From the NCBI GenBank assembly GCA_021298045.1, contig JAJTHY010000167.1:1-6082 (forward strand): 6,082 nt of DNA, in the 5' to 3' direction. Below are positions 5,135-6,082 of the stretch, piece by piece (within the stretch, counting starts at the first letter, position 1; the number at the start of each line of letters is the position of its first letter). Origin of the DNA: Candidatus Jidaibacter sp. Its GTDB lineage: Bacteria; Pseudomonadota; Alphaproteobacteria; Rickettsiales; Midichloriaceae. A program made the translations under genes and the position numbers. Under the pieces are notes generated by a model. It searched no databases, had not been told where the DNA came from, and was given only the letters and a program-made list of their open reading frames with translations.

Positions 5135-5920
5135 ATGAATATAAAAACTGTAAAAATAATTATTTTCGGCATTGCATTCTTGGCAACATCTTGTAGCCAA
5201 AAGCCAGCGCCGTATGTAGATAAAAGTAATATAATTTTTTCCAAATCAGGTAATAAAAATATTCATGAACAAGTGAAGGTCAATAATCCTGAAGGCAATA
5301 ATGATGCTTTTAATGATCTGCCCCAAGAGCAAGAAATTATTGAAACTAAGCTTCAGGCTCTAGATAATAAAACCTCAGAAGAGACCGCACTGCCCGAAGA
5401 ATCTGATCAAAAGCACTTAGCCAATGATTCAGGTAAATTAACTGATATGGATTTGGAAAAGCGGGTAGATGGACAGAAAAAAGATTCACAAGAAAGTCAC
5501 ACAGTACAAGCGTCTACAGGCACTACATACAAGTTAGCTTCTCCTCTTAATTCTCCAAAATTTGAATGGCCAGTAGAGGGTAAAGTCACTAGTCATTATG
5601 GGAAAACAGGGAACAAATTTAACGAAGGCATCAATGTAGTGGCACCTTTAGGTTCGCCGGTTTCAGCAGCATCTGATGGCAAAGTGGTTTACATAGGCAA
5701 CAACGTTGAAGGATATGGGAATTTATTAATTATCAGGCATGAAGGTGACATAATGACAGCTTATGCCCATCTTAAAGATATAGTGGTTGAGCGAGGCGCT
5801 CAGGTTAAGCGTGGCGAAAGCATTGGCTCTGTTGGTCAAGTTGGCAATGTGAAAGAGCCTCAGTTACACTTTTCCATAAGAAAAGGGAAAAAGACCATTG
5901 ACCCAGAAAAACCTTTGTAA
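5135..5920 (+). CDS. Lipoprotein with degenerate LytM domain, NlpD-like amidase activator
   Basis: A 261-aa envelope protein. Residues 1-19 form a lipoprotein signal (LATS before C20); Ser at +2 suggests outer-membrane sorting by the E. coli rule. Residues 21-140 are an acidic, Asn/Gln/Glu-rich linker of low complexity with no visible LysM domain, unlike E. coli NlpD. From W145 to the end is an M23/LytM fold (FEWPVEGKVTSHYG, ASDGKVVYIG, AYAHLKD, LHFSIRKGKKTIDPEKPL). Zinc-site residues are lost: the HxxxD pair is N163 and N167, and HxH is Q243-L-H245; only H212 and H245 remain. Such catalytically dead LytM proteins (NlpD, EnvC) switch on N-acetylmuramoyl-L-alanine amidases during daughter-cell separation; that role is inferred here. 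The ATG lies 6 bp after the upstream stop with no clear ribosome site, so translation is probably coupled to the M23 peptidase gene. The weak lipobox (Ala at -3) is slightly unusual. Confidence 0.88.
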   Translation: MNIKTVKIIIFGIAFLATSCSQKPAPYVDKSNIIFSKSGNKNIHEQVKVNNPEGNNDAFNDLPQEQEIIETKLQALDNKTSEETALPEESDQKHLANDSGKLTDMDLEKRVDGQKKDSQESHTVQASTGTTYKLASPLNSPKFEWPVEGKVTSHYGKTGNKFNEGINVVAPLGSPVSAASDGKVVYIGNNVEGYGNLLIIRHEGDIMTAYAHLKDIVVERGAQVKRGESIGSVGQVGNVKEPQLHFSIRKGKKTIDPEKPL

Positions 5921-5928
5921 ATCTCTAT

Positions 5929-5962
5929 CTTTTAATACCCATCAGGGCAACCGCATTAAAAG
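5929..5962. other. AT-rich inverted repeat after the M23 gene pair
   Basis: CTTTTAAT (5929-5936) and ATTAAAAG (5955-5962) are perfect 8-bp inverted repeats with an 18-nt loop that contains a small CCC-ATCA-GGG stem. The position, 8 nt past the last stop codon, would suit a transcript end, but the stem is almost all A-T and no T-run follows, so an intrinsic terminator is doubtful. The right arm overlaps the 19-nt repeat. Confidence 0.25.
5943..5961 (-). repeat. 19-nt repeat, right copy of an inverted pair
   Basis: Read on the minus strand this is TTTTAATGCGGTTGCCCTG, matching 122-140 on the plus strand at 18 of 19 positions. The remaining sequence from here to about 6054 has no supported gene on either strand; frames on both strands are short and interrupted by stops. 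Confidence 0.5.
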
Positions 5963-6054
5963 TTCAAAATAGGTTTAGAGTGAGCAATACAAGCAGTTCT
6001 AGCACCAAGTCGAATCCCTCTATTGCTATAAAACCAAAGTTTCCCACTCGCGCC

Positions 6055-6082
6055 CCGTCTTTGCGAGGAGCTTTAGCGACGA
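6055..6082. repeat. Dispersed palindromic repeat, cut by window end
   Basis: The sequence ccgtctttgcgaggagc followed by tttagcgacga resembles the common 'cgtcattgcgaggagc..agcgacgaagcaatc' intergenic repeat known from several intracellular and environmental bacteria (recognised from memory). CTCGC (6047-6051) and GCGAG (6063-6067) also form a short inverted repeat reaching into the sequence before it. The element continues beyond the window, so its type and length cannot be settled here. Confidence 0.55.

Noticed and set aside
4945..5244. 99-aa minus-strand frame across the junction of the two M23 genes
   Set aside because: Hydrophobic stretches come from the complement of the lipoprotein signal region; it overlaps two well-supported genes and has no family features.
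5963..6054. Possible tRNA or gene remnant on the minus strand (a GGATTCGAC-like stretch near 6010-6020)
   Set aside because: No cloverleaf can be drawn, no acceptor stem pairs at the right distance, and all frames are short and stopped.

Overview
The window is AT-rich chromosomal DNA (roughly 35-40% G+C by eye) from a Gram-negative bacterium. Short GC-rich palindromic repeats sit at both ends, one resembling 'ggatccccgc...gcg.ggatgaca' and one resembling 'gtc.ttgcgaggagc...gcgacga'. From memory, repeats of these two kinds are scattered through genomes of intracellular Alphaproteobacteria (Rickettsiales/Holosporales) and some other host-associated bacteria. Together with a CIO-type cytochrome bd oxidase and a MepM-like plus NlpD-like pair, this suggests an alphaproteobacterial endosymbiont or parasite that still makes peptidoglycan. 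That placement is an inference and was not tested.

Layout. Positions 1-183 are non-coding and hold repeat and hairpin sequence. A leftward gene at 184-999 encodes a PolB-like DnaQ-fold 3'-5' exonuclease. Positions 1000-1126 are a compact divergent control region with candidate promoters in both directions and two perfect inverted repeats, one over the shared -35 zone and one spanning the cyd -10 box. Rightward from 1127 comes a tightly overlapping cytochrome bd operon: cydA (467 aa), cydB (342 aa, 8-bp overlap) and a very small one-helix membrane protein of the DUF2474 type that begins inside the end of cydB. After a 112-bp gap with a good candidate promoter and a hairpin come two cell-wall genes 6 bp apart: a membrane-anchored M23 endopeptidase with a complete zinc site, and a lipoprotein with a degenerate M23 (LytM) domain expected to be an amidase activator. 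The last 162 bp are non-coding and contain an inverted copy of a 19-nt sequence from the left flank and the start of a second dispersed repeat cut by the window edge.

How the genes work together. cydA, cydB and the small protein should form one quinol oxidase complex in the inner membrane for respiration at low oxygen. The two M23 genes look like a division of labour in the envelope: one enzyme cuts peptidoglycan cross-links, and its non-catalytic relative controls a separate amidase at the septum. The exonuclease is probably an unrelated neighbour that shares only the divergent control region. I saw no CRISPR array, transposase, tRNA or rRNA. The main points beyond routine annotation are the overlooked small oxidase subunit and the palindromic architecture of the cyd control region.
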